Below are positions 23,791 through 35,752 of a DNA stretch of 64,000 nucleotides, in pieces (position 1 is the first letter of the stretch; each line of letters begins with the position of its first letter). The translations under genes and the position numbers were made by a program. The notes beneath the pieces are model-generated. The model was not told the DNA's origin. It saw nothing but the letters and a program-made list of their open reading frames with translations, and ran no database searches. Origin of the DNA: Blastocystis hominis (lineage: Eukaryota; Sar; Bigyra; Opalinata; Blastocystidae); assembly GCF_000151665.1 (NCBI RefSeq), contig NW_013171827.1, positions 517,066 to 581,065 of the forward strand, in the 5' to 3' direction.

Positions 23791-23988
23791 TTGTGAATCG
23801 AACTATTTGATTCTGAGCATAAAAGACGTATTTCGATCTATTTTTTCATTTTGGTCACGATTCTTTTATTGTTGCATTTACTCTTTTTTCAGTTGTGAGT
23901 TTTTGGACAGTTCTGTACTGCTTATAGTGTATTTCTTGATTTCTGTGGAGATAACTTGTCACTGTCAAGAATCCAAGCTGAATCATCA

Positions 23989-24480
23989 ATGTCAGAAGTA
24001 TCAAATGAAGGGTCAACAGAAAATACTCTTAAAATGGAGCTTCGCCAGTTGATGGAAGAGCGTGCCTATTTGTACTATCTTATCTACCGTCGTGAAATGG
24101 ATGCATCAAGTGATGGAAAAGAAGCAGTAAATGAAGAATTTGCGCAATTTTGCATGCAGGTTAAACAACTTTCGGGACAATATGCGCTCTTATTGGACGA
24201 GTTGGCTACAGCGGTGGATGAGAACGAGGAAATGTTCAACACACTGCAAGAGATCACGGATGAACGCGAGTCGTTGGCGATCGACATGCAACGTACTTCC
24301 AACGAGCTGGAATCCTGCAAGAGCATCCTGGACTTTTTAGTGTTGGAGCAGGACGAGCTGAAAAAAGAATCATCTACCAAGCAGGCGCTTCTCGCGACCT
24401 ATCAGTCCATATTCAACTCGCAGTGGTTCTACTTCTCTCTCAAGCCGCTGACTCCACGCAAACGCATGAACAAAAAGTGA
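23989..24480 (+). CDS. coiled-coil protein of unknown function
   Basis: 163 residues in one exon, mostly helical with heptad-like spacing (MELRQLMEERAYLYYLIYRR, ELATAVDENEEMFNTLQEI, QRTSNELESCKSILDFLVLE) and a basic aromatic tail (FYFSLKPLTPRKRMNKK). I do not recognise the family; the size and shape would suit a small kinetochore, centrosomal or tethering subunit, but nothing specific supports that. The upstream TTG-initiated extension is less likely than the ATG at 23989. TGA is at 24478-24480. A variant TGTTTGAG, not the full motif, follows. Confidence 0.6.
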   Translation: MSEVSNEGSTENTLKMELRQLMEERAYLYYLIYRREMDASSDGKEAVNEEFAQFCMQVKQLSGQYALLLDELATAVDENEEMFNTLQEITDERESLAIDMQRTSNELESCKSILDFLVLEQDELKKESSTKQALLATYQSIFNSQWFYFSLKPLTPRKRMNKK

Positions 24481-24559
24481 TTGTTATGTTTGAGCACAAA
24501 CACAGAAACAAAGTCCCAAGCTGACCCCATAAATCGTAGATGCAGTAGCCGTGATTGGT

Positions 24560-24983
24560 TTAATAGAAGAAACCAATGATCTTTCCACCGACGTGCTTGC
24601 GACGAGCCTCCTCGTGGTCCATAATGCCCTCAGAAGTGGTCAGGACGATGTGTCCGAACTGACGGCAGGGGAGCAGGTTGCGGGTCCACATCTCAATCTC
24701 GTTCAGCTTCACATCGAAGCGGGGAGAGATGCAGCCGCACTTGTTCAGACGACCAGTCAGAGTGACCACGACCTTTCCGGAACGGTGGTCATCAATCACG
24801 GTGATTTCACCAATGTAACCTAGTCCATAACTCGAATTCGCAATACGACTTACCCTTCTTCTGCATGCACTCAAGGAACTTCAGAAGCACCTTGGAGCAA
24901 GGGCGGACGAGCACTTGACGCTTACCACGCTTCTCAGCGTTGGTAATGGATTTCAAAGCGTTAGCAAGAACGTTCATCAACAT
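24560..24983 (-). CDS. RPS15A: 40S ribosomal protein S15a (uS8)
   Basis: Small-subunit ribosomal protein. Exon 1 encodes [40 protein letters not shown] and QKK; the intron 24820-24853 (34 nt) is followed by [54 protein letters not shown] and [19 protein letters not shown]. It is full length (130 residues) with an encoded TAA. The second in-frame ATG (24977) is an alternative start, but the first matches the usual MVRMNVLA-type leader in position. Confidence 0.97.
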
Positions 24984-25511
24984 GGCGATTCTACCACAAA
25001 TGATTAGTACCGTTGGACATCAAATAACACAAAGAATACATACAAGTAACTTTTGAAGGTAGCTTAAGAAAACTTATTATATGGTGAAACTTGTGGTCAG
25101 ATCGCAACGTCGTCGAGGATGAAACTCCCTTTTCCCAATCGTTATTAGACGTAGAGATTTATTGGTTTATGTGTAGGGACGAGTGATTGAATATAGGAGA
25201 ATGCCGATAACCGTGTTTAGTCGAGCATTTGTGTTGGGCAGGTGAAGAAATTGACAATGTGGTATCGTACCTATTCTTTGATTGATTCCAAACTCTTTTC
25301 AATCCTCTTTTTCATAATCTGATCATTACAAGTCAATGACTCTATTTTGTGGTAGAAAATGCACACTTCAACCCTCTTTCTACACATTCCAATGCAATTT
25401 AAATCGATGCAATCACTCAGAATGAAATGAGTGATTCCCGCGGTTCACTTCAAAATGCGTAGTATTCACTCTCTAGTAAATTGTGAATCAAATGAAGTGT
25501 AATTGCTTCCT
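24984..25511. other. divergent promoter region between RPS15A and SEC61
   Basis: 528 bp between two highly expressed genes facing away from each other. No open frame with family signal. I see no obvious TATA or repeated box that I could defend. Confidence 0.45.
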
Positions 25512-27001
25512 ATGGAAATGGCTCATGTCTAGTCGATCTTCTCCATATTTGCGAGCCTCTTTGTACATTCCTTCCTGAGGTGAAAACTCCTGAGAAGAAG
25601 GTGATTGGCATTCGTACCGCTTGACTCCCAGGTTCCCTTCCGTGAGCGCTGTCTGTGGACTGTGGTTGCTTTGTTCGTTTACCTTGTGTGCTGCCAGATT
25701 CCTCTGTATGGCATTGCCAACGCTGCCTCCTCGGACCCCCTGTACTGGCTGCGTGCGATCTCTGCCTCGAACCGGTAGTTGGCAGTGTTTTGGTGTCATC
25801 GTCTAGCGGCACTCTGATGGAGCTGGGAATCACTCCCATCGTGACGTCCAGCATGATCATGCAGTTGCTGACGGGTCTGAAGTTGGTGGTGTACGATCAG
25901 AGCGTGAAGGAGGAGCGCGACCTCTTCGAGAGCGTGCAGAAGCTTTTTGGCCTGCTGCTGACCTTCATCACCTCGTTCGTGTACGTGGTGTCTGGCATGT
26001 ACGGTCCCACGAGCGAGCTGGGCTGGATGACGTGCGGTCTTCTGATCTTCCAGCTGTCGCTCTCGGGCGTGATCGTTCTTCTGCTGGACGAGATGCTGCA
26101 GAAGGGATACGGTCTCGGTTCTGGCATCTCTCTGTTCATCGCGACGAACATCTGCGAGTCTGTGATGTGGCGCGCGTTCTCTCCGATGACGATGGACACG
26201 GGCCGCGGCAAGGAGTTCGAGGGCGCGGTGATCTCGCTGTTCCACCTGCTGATCACGCGGAAGGACAAGATCCGCGCGCTGCGGTACGCGTTCTACCGCT
26301 CGGCGCTGCCGAACCTGTTCAACCTGCTGGCGACGGTGGTGGTGTTCCTGGTGGTGGTGTACTTCCAGGGCTTCCGCGTGGAGCTGGCGGTGAAGAACCC
26401 GAAGTACCGCGGCCAGCAGGGCGTGTACCCGATCCGTCTGTTCTACACGAGCAACACGCCGATCATCATCATCTCCTCGCTCACCTCCAACCTGCTCATC
26501 CTCTCCCAGATGCTCTCGCGCCGCTGGGAGGGCAGCTTCCTGGTCTCGCTGCTGGGCCGCTGGTCGCACGACGAGCAGCAGAGCCGCCCCATCGGCGGAC
26601 TCATCTACTATCTGATGGCGCCCGCCTCGCTCTCCGCCGCCCTCGCCGACCCCATCCAGCTCCTCGTCTACCTCGTGTTCATGCTGGGCGGATGCGCGGC
26701 GGTCTCCAGACTCTGGATCGAGTTCTCCGGAACCTCCTCGCGCGACGTGGCGCGCCAGCTCCGCGATGAGGGCATGACCATGAAGGGCTACCGAGACAGC
26801 GCCCTCATCGACGTCCTCAACCGCTACATCCCCACGGCGGCCCTGCTGGGAGGACTGTGCATCGGAGCGCTGACCGTGTTCGCGGACTTCATCGGGGCCA
26901 TCGGCTCGGGAACGGGAATCCTGCTGGCGGTGACGACGATCTTCCAGTACTTTGAGATTTTCAAGAGAGAGAGAGAGGAGCTCGGATTCCTGGGGTTCTA
27001 A
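25512..27001 (+). CDS. SEC61A: SEC61 alpha, translocon channel
   Basis: Pore-forming subunit of the ER protein-conducting channel. Three introns near the 5' end (29, 31 and 32 nt) link [40 protein letters not shown] and [20 protein letters not shown] to a single long exon: [120 protein letters not shown], ending ELGFLGF. About 470 residues with the usual ten membrane helices. The GC-rich last exon has strong codon bias, expected for high expression. A second ATG at 25518 could also serve. Confidence 0.97.
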
Positions 27002-27569
27002 CGGGTGAATGTGTGGTGTTTGAGTGGATTGTTTGTTGGAAAAAGGAATGGGGGAGGTGAAGCGAGGCAAGAGAGGCGATGCGAGGCGAAGCAAGGTCAG
27101 GTGACAAATGTGAAGGTGTAAATTATTTTGAAAATAGAGAGAAAGATAAACAATCAAAAAGGAATGAATGAGGATATTGGAAAAGGAAACAATCGTATTA
27201 ATCGCTTTACAATACACACTCCAACCAATCAATTTGCTATCCTATTGTTTGCTGATTGTGTTTGCAACGAAATGACTCACACCGCTCTAAATACACCCAT
27301 TATTCAATTATAAATCGATGCCCTCACAACAATAGAATCACAGCAATTATCCAATTGTGTCACCCAGGAACACAACGAACAAGGTACGAGACAAACTACA
27401 GTGCGACAATGGGTTGCAACTCGCATGTATCCCCAATTCGAGAGCGTGCCAAACCATTTCCAATAGCGTTTCATGAAGTAAAAAACAAGAAATAGTATCT
27501 TGGTGCATGAGGGATAACCGCGATTATCTTAGATGCAATGGAATTTCATTTTTGTTCATTGACTGTACA
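27002..27569. other. intergenic region, 568 bp
   Basis: Begins with the SEC61 3' motif (27030-27037), then a GAGGC-rich imperfect repeat near 27057-27097 and AT-rich DNA up to the MAP-kinase start. No supported gene. Confidence 0.45.
27030..27037 (+). terminator. 3'-end motif of SEC61
   Basis: TGTTTGTT 28 nt after the encoded TAA. Confidence 0.6.
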
Positions 27570-29222
<1,653 letters not shown>

Positions 29223-29304
29223 TGATGGGGGATTTTCGGGGAGAGAACGATCAGGGGATAAGAAAAACTGCTCGATTCTGTAACCTTACATTGTTGCAAT
29301 ACGT

Positions 29305-29312
29305 TGTTTGTT
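29305..29312 (+). terminator. 3'-end motif of the MAP kinase gene
   Basis: Lies 82 nt past the favoured TGA, or 21 nt past the alternative TAA. Confidence 0.55.
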
Positions 29313-29356
29313 TGAGTAGAGATACAAATTAGTTCTTTTTTGAATTGTGTGAGAGG

Positions 29357-30087
29357 ATGAGGTTGTGGTTTACACCGCTGTTGTTCCTCACTGTGTGTAT
29401 CGTCTTCTTCTATGAAATGGTTGCAATGCGGTACGATCGTAATCAGTAGAAATCACTCATGCGGAATACTGCAATTCGAGTTTCAGATGGGTCAGAAGAA
29501 CGGATTTTAATATCAAGGAGACCTAGAAAGAAGATGGTACAACCATCGGTTCCTGAGGATTTGGTGAAGGTTGGAAATGGAAATTCAGAGAATTTCAGGC
29601 AAAATAGGGGTATGGATGCAAAGAATTCGGCGCATTTTAGTAAAGACGTGTTGAAGTCGTTTCAAATAAATTGGAATGTGGAAAGCAAGGGTGGTAGTGT
29701 GGATTCTACCAAGTTAGGAGAGAAGAAGCAAGGAGTGGACATTGAGGGTTTAAAATCCAAGGAAATCGGTTTAGTTGAAATGGTTTCTTCTTGTACGGGA
29801 GTGGAATGTGAAAAGGATGCTAATTTGGTCCAGCCAGTTCAGGAGGAGAAAGATTCGATGTTTGTACTGGGAACGGAATCTGCTGCTATGTCATCCAATG
29901 AAATGAAATCTCTTTCGACGCAATCCCCGAACGAGGAGTCGCAGCAAGACAAGCTCCAAGCGAATTCTAACGAATTATGGAATGATGAATCGAAATCGAA
30001 TTCGAAATCGAAATCGAATTCAAATTCAATTCACTCATTGAGTAGGGAATCCTCTTCAGAACCCACATCAGCGATGCGAAAGCGTCC

Positions 30088-30125
<38 letters not shown>

Positions 30126-31347
30126 TGTTCTTGTACAGTCGTTATCGTCGTAACAAACAAACCAAACCAACGGCTGTTAGCAGTACTAACATAAACAATA
30201 ACATTGCTGTTGTGAATGAACCCACAAAAGCGAGTCACGGGGAGTTTTTTCTTGGTGATACCGAGCGCCTCTACAATACTCGCTACAAACAAGCGATTCG
30301 CAACGCCATGCGAAGTAATTCGAACTTCAAATCCCCAAAAAACAAAAACTCCACTTCTCCACCTCGCCTTCCCGCGCCTCCAAAGAATTACGCATTCGCC
30401 GAAGATTACGATACACAACCCATGAAACTCCTCGTGTTGCTTTCCTCGATGGAACCCGACACAGTAGTTCCATCGAATTCGATTCATTCGTAGCGCCATT
30501 TGTATTACGATGTGAAAAACCACATTTTGATGTACGAATTCTTTCAGAAGTTCTATTCCTTCAAAGCCATTGTCTTTTCCAACTCCACGAACGTTATCGA
30601 ATTCTGTAGAGAACACAATGTCACCGTGATTTCCGACTATCTGCGAAACCCTTATAACATGCCGTATCTCCGCGATTTGTTCCTGCAGGCGTTTCATTTG
30701 AAAAAAGCGTTGTATTACGGGTATATCAACGGCGATATCGTGCTTTCTCCCGCGATTTTCGAGCTTCTAAACGAAGTTCGGCGATCCAAAACAATCCCAT
30801 CTCTTGTATCCACACTCCAGGAATACTATTCCATAGCACGAAATCGCGGGGCGCGTGGTGAATAGTCGTTACCGCCAAGTGATGGATCCTTCGACCAAAG
30901 AATCATACCGGGCGTTTCTTTATGCATGTGAAAAAAAGGGCCGATTACGACACTTCAATAGTGCGGTAGGAATAAAGAAAAACCGCGGTGAGGGCTAGGA
31001 TTACTTCGTGTTTCCGCGGACATTTCCGTTTGAGAAGATGAAGGATGTGGTGATAGGTCGGGCGAAGATTGACAACTATTTGATGGCGTTGATGTATCGA
31101 ATGCACGGCTATTTGATTGACTCGACGTATCGAGGTGCGGTTTGAGTGGATGAGAATTGATGGATTAGTGCTTGGGATTCATTTGGGAATGTACGGCTAT
31201 TTCGATAAGGAAGTGATTGATCCGCAAGAGCGGGAGGATAAGAATTGGAATAAGCTGTATTCGCCGAATATTAAGCGAAGCCATGCGAGTTTGGAGTTTG
31301 CGAAGTGGAGAGTGCCGGCGATTACGAATGGCGTGGATTGGCATTAG
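29357..31347 (+). CDS. type II membrane glycosyltransferase-like protein
   Basis: Begins with a signal anchor (MRLWFTPLLFLTVCIVFFYE), then a long low-complexity stem with Ser/Asn/Lys runs and a GRG tract, then a catalytic-like domain. The domain shows HILMYEFFQKFYSFKAIVFS, YYGYINGDIVLSP (a DxD-like acidic turn), DYFVFPRTFPF, VIGRAKIDNYLM and IDSTYRVLGIHLG, a pattern seen in nucleotide-diphospho-sugar transferase-like proteins. Four introns of 30-34 nt inside the domain were placed exactly by restoring the frame, and one near the 5' end (about 48 nt) is less sure. The stop TAG is at 31345-31347. Likely Golgi or ER lumenal; donor and acceptor are unknown. Confidence 0.65.
30085..30125 (+). repeat. 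GGTCGT hexamer repeat encoding GRGRGR
   Basis: Six or so GGTCGT units in the stem of the glycosyltransferase-like protein. Just upstream (about 29988-30030) an AAATCGAATTCG-type repeat encodes Ser/Lys/Asn. Confidence 0.7.
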
Positions 31348-31432
31348 GCGTTTTTTTTTGATAATTTGAATGGAAGTGGATTAAAGTGAATAGAATAGAA
31401 TAGAATAATGTGTGTGTGTTTGATTGAATGGA

Positions 31433-31440
31433 TGTTTGTT
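31433..31440 (+). terminator. 3'-end motif of the glycosyltransferase-like gene
   Basis: TGTTTGTT 85 nt after the encoded TAG. Confidence 0.55.
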
Positions 31441-31564
31441 CAAAGAAAAATGAAAATGGAAATAGAGAGGAAATCAATGAATGAATAAAAAGATGGTTTG
31501 ATATGAGTCTTGAAGTTTAACCTCGCCTTCTTGAGTCATTCAATTCCTTTATCCATCCATTCAA

Positions 31565-31664
31565 TTCATTCATTCATTCATTCATTCATTCATTCATTCA
31601 TTCATTCATTCATTCATTCATTCATTCATTCATTCATTCATTCATTCATTCATTCATTCATTCA
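31565..31664. repeat. (ATTC)n microsatellite
   Basis: Nearly perfect tetranucleotide array, roughly 25 units. It makes a spurious open frame of repeated Ser-Phe-Ile-His on the plus strand. Confidence 0.9.
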
Positions 31665-31751
31665 CTCACTCAATTCATTCCTTCATTCCTTCATTCCCTT
31701 CCTCTCCATTACCACCACCACAATTCTCTCTCTCTCTCTCTTCTGTTTTCC

Positions 31752-31759
31752 AACAAACA
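31752..31759 (-). terminator. 3'-end motif of the WNK gene
   Basis: Minus-strand TGTTTGTT 43 nt after the TGA at 31803. Confidence 0.6.
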
Positions 31760-31802
31760 ACCCACACATAAAAAACACTCTTCCACCACCAAAAAACGTC
31801 CT

Positions 31803-33849
31803 TCACACCTCCTCCTTCTCCCCCTCCCCCAGCTTCTTCATCTCATGCACCAAATACTTCGTCAGCCACTTATTAAACGTCTCCACCAGCACATCCAAAT
31901 ACAACTCTCGCACGATCCCTGTACTCACCAGATCCGACACCAGCGTCTCCGCCGTCGACACTCCATACATAAACCGCGCGATCTGCGTCCACGTCGACTT
32001 CTGCTCCAGCTTCCGGTTCTTCCCTACCCTTCACCGCGGTTATTTCGCCTACAATACGAGCACACGATCCGGAACGTAAACTCGCAGCCCTCCTGCTTCA
32101 CCAGCGCGAACGTCAGTCGATCCACCACCTCCGTTTCCCCGTTTCCACCGTCCGACGCGTCGTCTCCACCTCCACTCCCGCGGGAATCCACCGCGCCGTC
32201 TTCGTCCATGCCGTCGAACATCACAACCAATTGCACATAATCGACCGTATTTTTGGAATCCTCCTCCGACGAAACCGCCTCCCCCGCTTCTTCGTCCTCC
32301 CCCGATTTCCCGCCAAAAACCGAGTCGTCCTGGCTCGCCGCGCGCAGTCGCGAGATTCGGTCCGAGCTGGCCATTCCCGCGGGACTGAGCGTATCCGAGC
32401 CGAAGCCGGCGCTGCGGAAGGACGAAAGCGACGATTTATTTCGCTTGTGCAAAATCACCGCGTGCGTCTCCCGCGCCGACTGCATCAATGAAACGCCCTC
32501 CGTCGACAGCACCGGACGCGACAAATCCGGAGGAATACTCGCGGGACGGTGCATCTTCGGACTCCCCGCGGGATCCATCCCCGCGGGAATCGCAGAAATC
32601 GAGGCGGTTTCGCCCTGGAGGGCCGAAATCGGGGGGATTTCCGGCAGCGTCGTCGACTTCACCGGAGGGAGTTTCCCCGTTTCCCCTTCTCCGTTTCCAC
32701 GGTCGGCGGTAACCGCGGTATTGGCGATTTCCGCGGCGGCGGCGCTCCAATCGACGGACCGCGTGATGGAGGGCAGAACCGCGGTTTCCTCGCTTTCCAC
32801 GACGGTTTCGTCGAGGTTCTACCGTGAAAAAGTGGAAACGTGGAAACGTTGGTGGGGTCGACCTGGATGAATTCCTTGTCACACTCGCGAATTGTGTTCA
32901 GGAACGGATCTTTCAGCAGCTCCCCCGCGGAAGGGCGTTTCGCGTCTTTCGCGATTAATTTCATGATAAACGCCTTGGCTTCTTCGTCCTTGACGTCGTC
33001 GAGGCATTGTGGCAATTCCCCCTAGAACGTGAGGATAACCGCGGGGATCGGTACTTTGGTGACCTTCATAAAAATTTCGAGGATCGTTTTGCACTCGCTG
33101 TAGGGAACCTTCTTCGTGATTAGCTCGAGGACGCACATGCCGAACGCGTAGATGTCTACTTTCTCGTCGTAGACGCCGCTAGCGAAGATTTCGGGCGCCA
33201 TGAACTCGGGCGTGCCCGCGATGGACATCTTGGAGTCCACTCGGCGAGTCGAGAGACCCAGGTCGCCGATGAGGATGGTGGACGTTTTTCCGTCGATGAA
33301 GATGTTCGAACACTTCAGATCGCGGTGGATGATGGGCGGATCGCGTGTGTGTAAATAATTCAGCGCCTCGAGGATCTGAAGAGACCAGCGCTTGATTACC
33401 TCCATGCTGAGCTGCTTGCCGCGCACGTAGCTAGAGAATTACCAGACATGGAGCAAACAGGGCTACTTGTTTAATGTTCCGCTTGTTACAATTTGGGTGA
33501 TTAAAATAATTTTATCCTGACTTGCGTCGTACCACGAGGAATAGTACTTGATGAAATGAGCATTGTCTAGGTAGCGGAGTAGCTCCACCTCGCTCACAAA
33601 ACGCTGTTTTTCCTTTTCGGGGAGGCCCGTCACCACAATTTCGTTCCACGCCACATCTTTACCATGGATGGTATCAAAGCCGCGATATCTGCACTTTACT
33701 CCCCGATTCAATCTACTACACTTCTTTAAAGGACCCAGAGCCAAGACATTCATTCAACTAGACTTAAAATTGCGTCAAACACACCCTACCTTCTTATATC
33801 GACCCTGCGGCGACTGATCGATCACCGTAAGTTGTCCAGTACTCGCCAT
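31803..33849 (-). CDS. WNK-type serine/threonine kinase
   Basis: With-no-lysine kinase. After a 32-nt and a 28-nt intron the start reads MASTGQLTVIDQSPQGRYKK, LNECLGSGSFKE and CRYRGFDTIHGKDVAWNEI: the usual beta-3 Lys is replaced (VAWN) and a Lys sits in the glycine loop (SFKE), the WNK hallmark. Then DPPIIHRDLKCSNIFIDG, IGDLGLST, IAGTPEFMAPEIFASGVYDE, VDIYAFGMCVLELITKKVPY and RPSAGELLKDPFL. Past the kinase domain an intron at 32819-32847 leads into a ~300-residue Ser/Gly-rich region and a helical C-terminus (WTQIARFMYGVSTAETLVSD). In animals and plants WNKs control ion transport; the SLC4-type gene in this window is a possible but unproven target. Start ATG 33849, TGA 31803-31805. Confidence 0.92.
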
Positions 33850-33900
33850 GCACGAAAAATGATCAAATTCCTACCGAATTCCCGCGATTTTTGTACTCCT

Positions 33901-33908
33901 AACAAACA
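33901..33908 (-). terminator. 3'-end motif of the perilipin-like gene
   Basis: TGTTTGTT only 7 nt after the TGA of the perilipin-like protein. The next ATG on the strand (WNK, 33849) is 51 nt away. Confidence 0.6.
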
Positions 33909-33915
33909 AATCAAA

Positions 33916-35263
33916 TCAAAGTTCATCATCTTTTTCATTGTCTGAAGTTTCAGTTTCAGTTTCAGTTTCAGACTCCGATTTTGTGCAGGGCTTCACAACC
34001 CTCACATCGCTCTTCTTCTGCATGCAAACATCCTTCGGCAGCAAGGTCTTCACATCCATCACATATGACAGTGCAAAGCCTCCAACCAACAACGCCACCG
34101 TCGGAACCAACGCCACCACATTCAGCAGCAGCCACATCGTCGATTCCGCCTTTCGCTTCATTCCCTCGTTCCACTGCTCCAATTGCTGCTTTCCCTCACC
34201 CAGCACGCGGCGCAGCTCCTCCGCGCTCTTTCCCACCATCGGCTGCACCTTCGACAGCGTGAACTTCCCCGCGGGATCCGAAAACAGCGCCACCAATTCC
34301 TTCGCGTGGCGGTTTCCTTCCAGCTGCGCGGACTCCAGTTGTTTCCGTGTTTCCCCGAACAGCTCGAGCAGTTTTCCCGCGGTTACGCGCTCCTGCAAGA
34401 GCTGCTGATACGCCGCGGCACGTGCTCCGCATCGTTCCTGGAATTTGGCGAGGGAAACTTTTCCGTTTTCGTCTGTGAAAAGAGACACGCACTCGGTGCG
34501 CGCTTGCTGCCACAAATCCGCGGCAAACTCGGTGACCGCGGCATTCCCGCGGGTCTGGAGTGTCTGATGCGTGGATTGGAGAAGTGTGGAAAGATATGCA
34601 AAGAGAGCGGAGAGTGGATCCATGATTAATGTGCGGAAAAGAAGTCGAAGCGTGGAGAAAAACAGAACAAACAGAGAAAAGAGAGGCGTTACAATCGGGG
34701 AAAACGGAGACACCACCGGCTCGACCGTCGCCACGCAGCGTTCTTTGAGCTCGTGGAGCGACTGGCGATGTTTCGGCGGGATAGAATTGGAATTGGAATT
34801 GGAATTAGAAATAGAATTCGAAGAATCGGCGGATTTCGATTTCTTCGAAAAAGGATTGGGAAGAGGGAGCGAAGCGTCGTCCTCGATGTGTTCGGAAAGG
34901 TAGGGTAGGAATCGATAGCAAATGCGAGCAGAAATGTCATGAGAAAACTCGGTCATTCGAGTAAATACATCAAAATCATCATCGTATTCAGGTCTCTCGC
35001 ACTGTTCTTCCGGAATGTAGTAATCCACAATGCGCTCACAAACGTCAAAAACCTCGCCCATCTTTTGCTTTACTGCAAGGTTGAGCGAATCGCGTTTCGA
35101 TAACCAATTATCAACTTTCTGGGTCATAGCTTCAGGGGCATATGCTCTGAAATAGGTATCCACGGTAGAAAGAATGCCAGTTTTCGAAGTACTTGCATTC
35201 TACGAGTCATGAGGTTCTGCGTGTACTTACCCCATTCACCTTCACGTTGGGTTCTGTTTGCAT
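33916..35263 (-). CDS. perilipin-like protein with a C-terminal membrane segment and KDDEL end
   Basis: About 440 residues. Exon 1 (MQTEPNVKVNG) joins by a 31-nt intron to NASTSKTGILSTVDTYFRAY. The first 100 residues resemble the PAT domain of perilipins, lipid-droplet coat proteins (LNLAVKQKMGEVFDVCERIV, DYYIPEEQ). An Asn/Ser repeat, a hydrophobic stretch (PLFSLFVLFFSTLRLLF) and long amphipathic helices follow. Near the end is a membrane helix (WLLLNVVALVPTVALLVGGF), an acidic Glu/Thr tail and the final residues KDDEL, close to the KDEL-type ER retrieval signal. I infer a droplet/ER membrane protein; the PAT assignment rests on pattern only. Start ATG 35263, TGA 33916-33918. Confidence 0.6.
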
Positions 35264-35737
35264 TGTTCTACTATAAAAATAATGAAGATGAAGAAAAGGG
35301 CGTTACACCCGTACTGAAACTCCCTTAAATAAAAAAGGCGTAAGAAAGGGAAGGAAGACGAAATGGATGGAGATAGAGGTGGAAATGGAGTGTACTTGAG
35401 TAATTTCATGTTTTGCACCATTCAGACGTTGTGTACGGAAAATGTGCATTTTGTGCGGCAATAAAGAATGGTCGGGGAGAGTGTTGTACGATATCTGAAA
35501 GCGATGTGTATGCTTTAAAATGGAAAACAATGAGAGTTGTTGGGGAAGTAGATGTTTCTGCTTGTAATAAGAATAAAGTAAGTATGAAAATAGATGGATT
35601 ACCCTTTTTATAACTTAGAGAAATGATTTTCGAAACAAATGGGCTACGTTGAATTCAATTCGTCACAGGATCCTATCTCTCCTCCCATTTCCTAGCCATT
35701 TTCAAGCCATTTTCAAGCCATTTTCAAGCCATTTTCC
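35264..35737. other. intergenic region with a 12-bp tandem repeat
   Basis: Between the transportin-like 3' end and the perilipin-like start. About four copies of a CAAGCCATTTTC-type unit lie at 35691-35737. A 66-codon open stretch at 35413-35613 (plus) has no family signal. Confidence 0.5.
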
Positions 35738-35745
35738 AACAAACA
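35738..35745 (-). terminator. 3'-end motif of the transportin-like gene
   Basis: TGTTTGTT 7 nt after the TAG at 35753. Confidence 0.6.
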
Positions 35746-35752
35746 CTCCATT

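Larger units (their letters stand above)
31348..31802. other. convergent intergenic region with a large tetranucleotide microsatellite
   Basis: Holds the 3' motifs of both flanking genes (31433-31440 plus, 31752-31759 minus) and an ATTC tetranucleotide array of about 25 units at roughly 31565-31664. No gene. Confidence 0.6.

Noticed and set aside
25796-27232. 478-codon minus-strand frame over SEC61
   Set aside because: Antisense shadow of the GC-rich SEC61 exon; composition (His/Arg/Gln/Glu) is the complement of membrane-helix codons.
31510-32079. Plus-strand frame with a repeated Ser-Phe-Ile-His peptide
   Set aside because: It is the translation of the ATTC microsatellite followed by the antisense of WNK.
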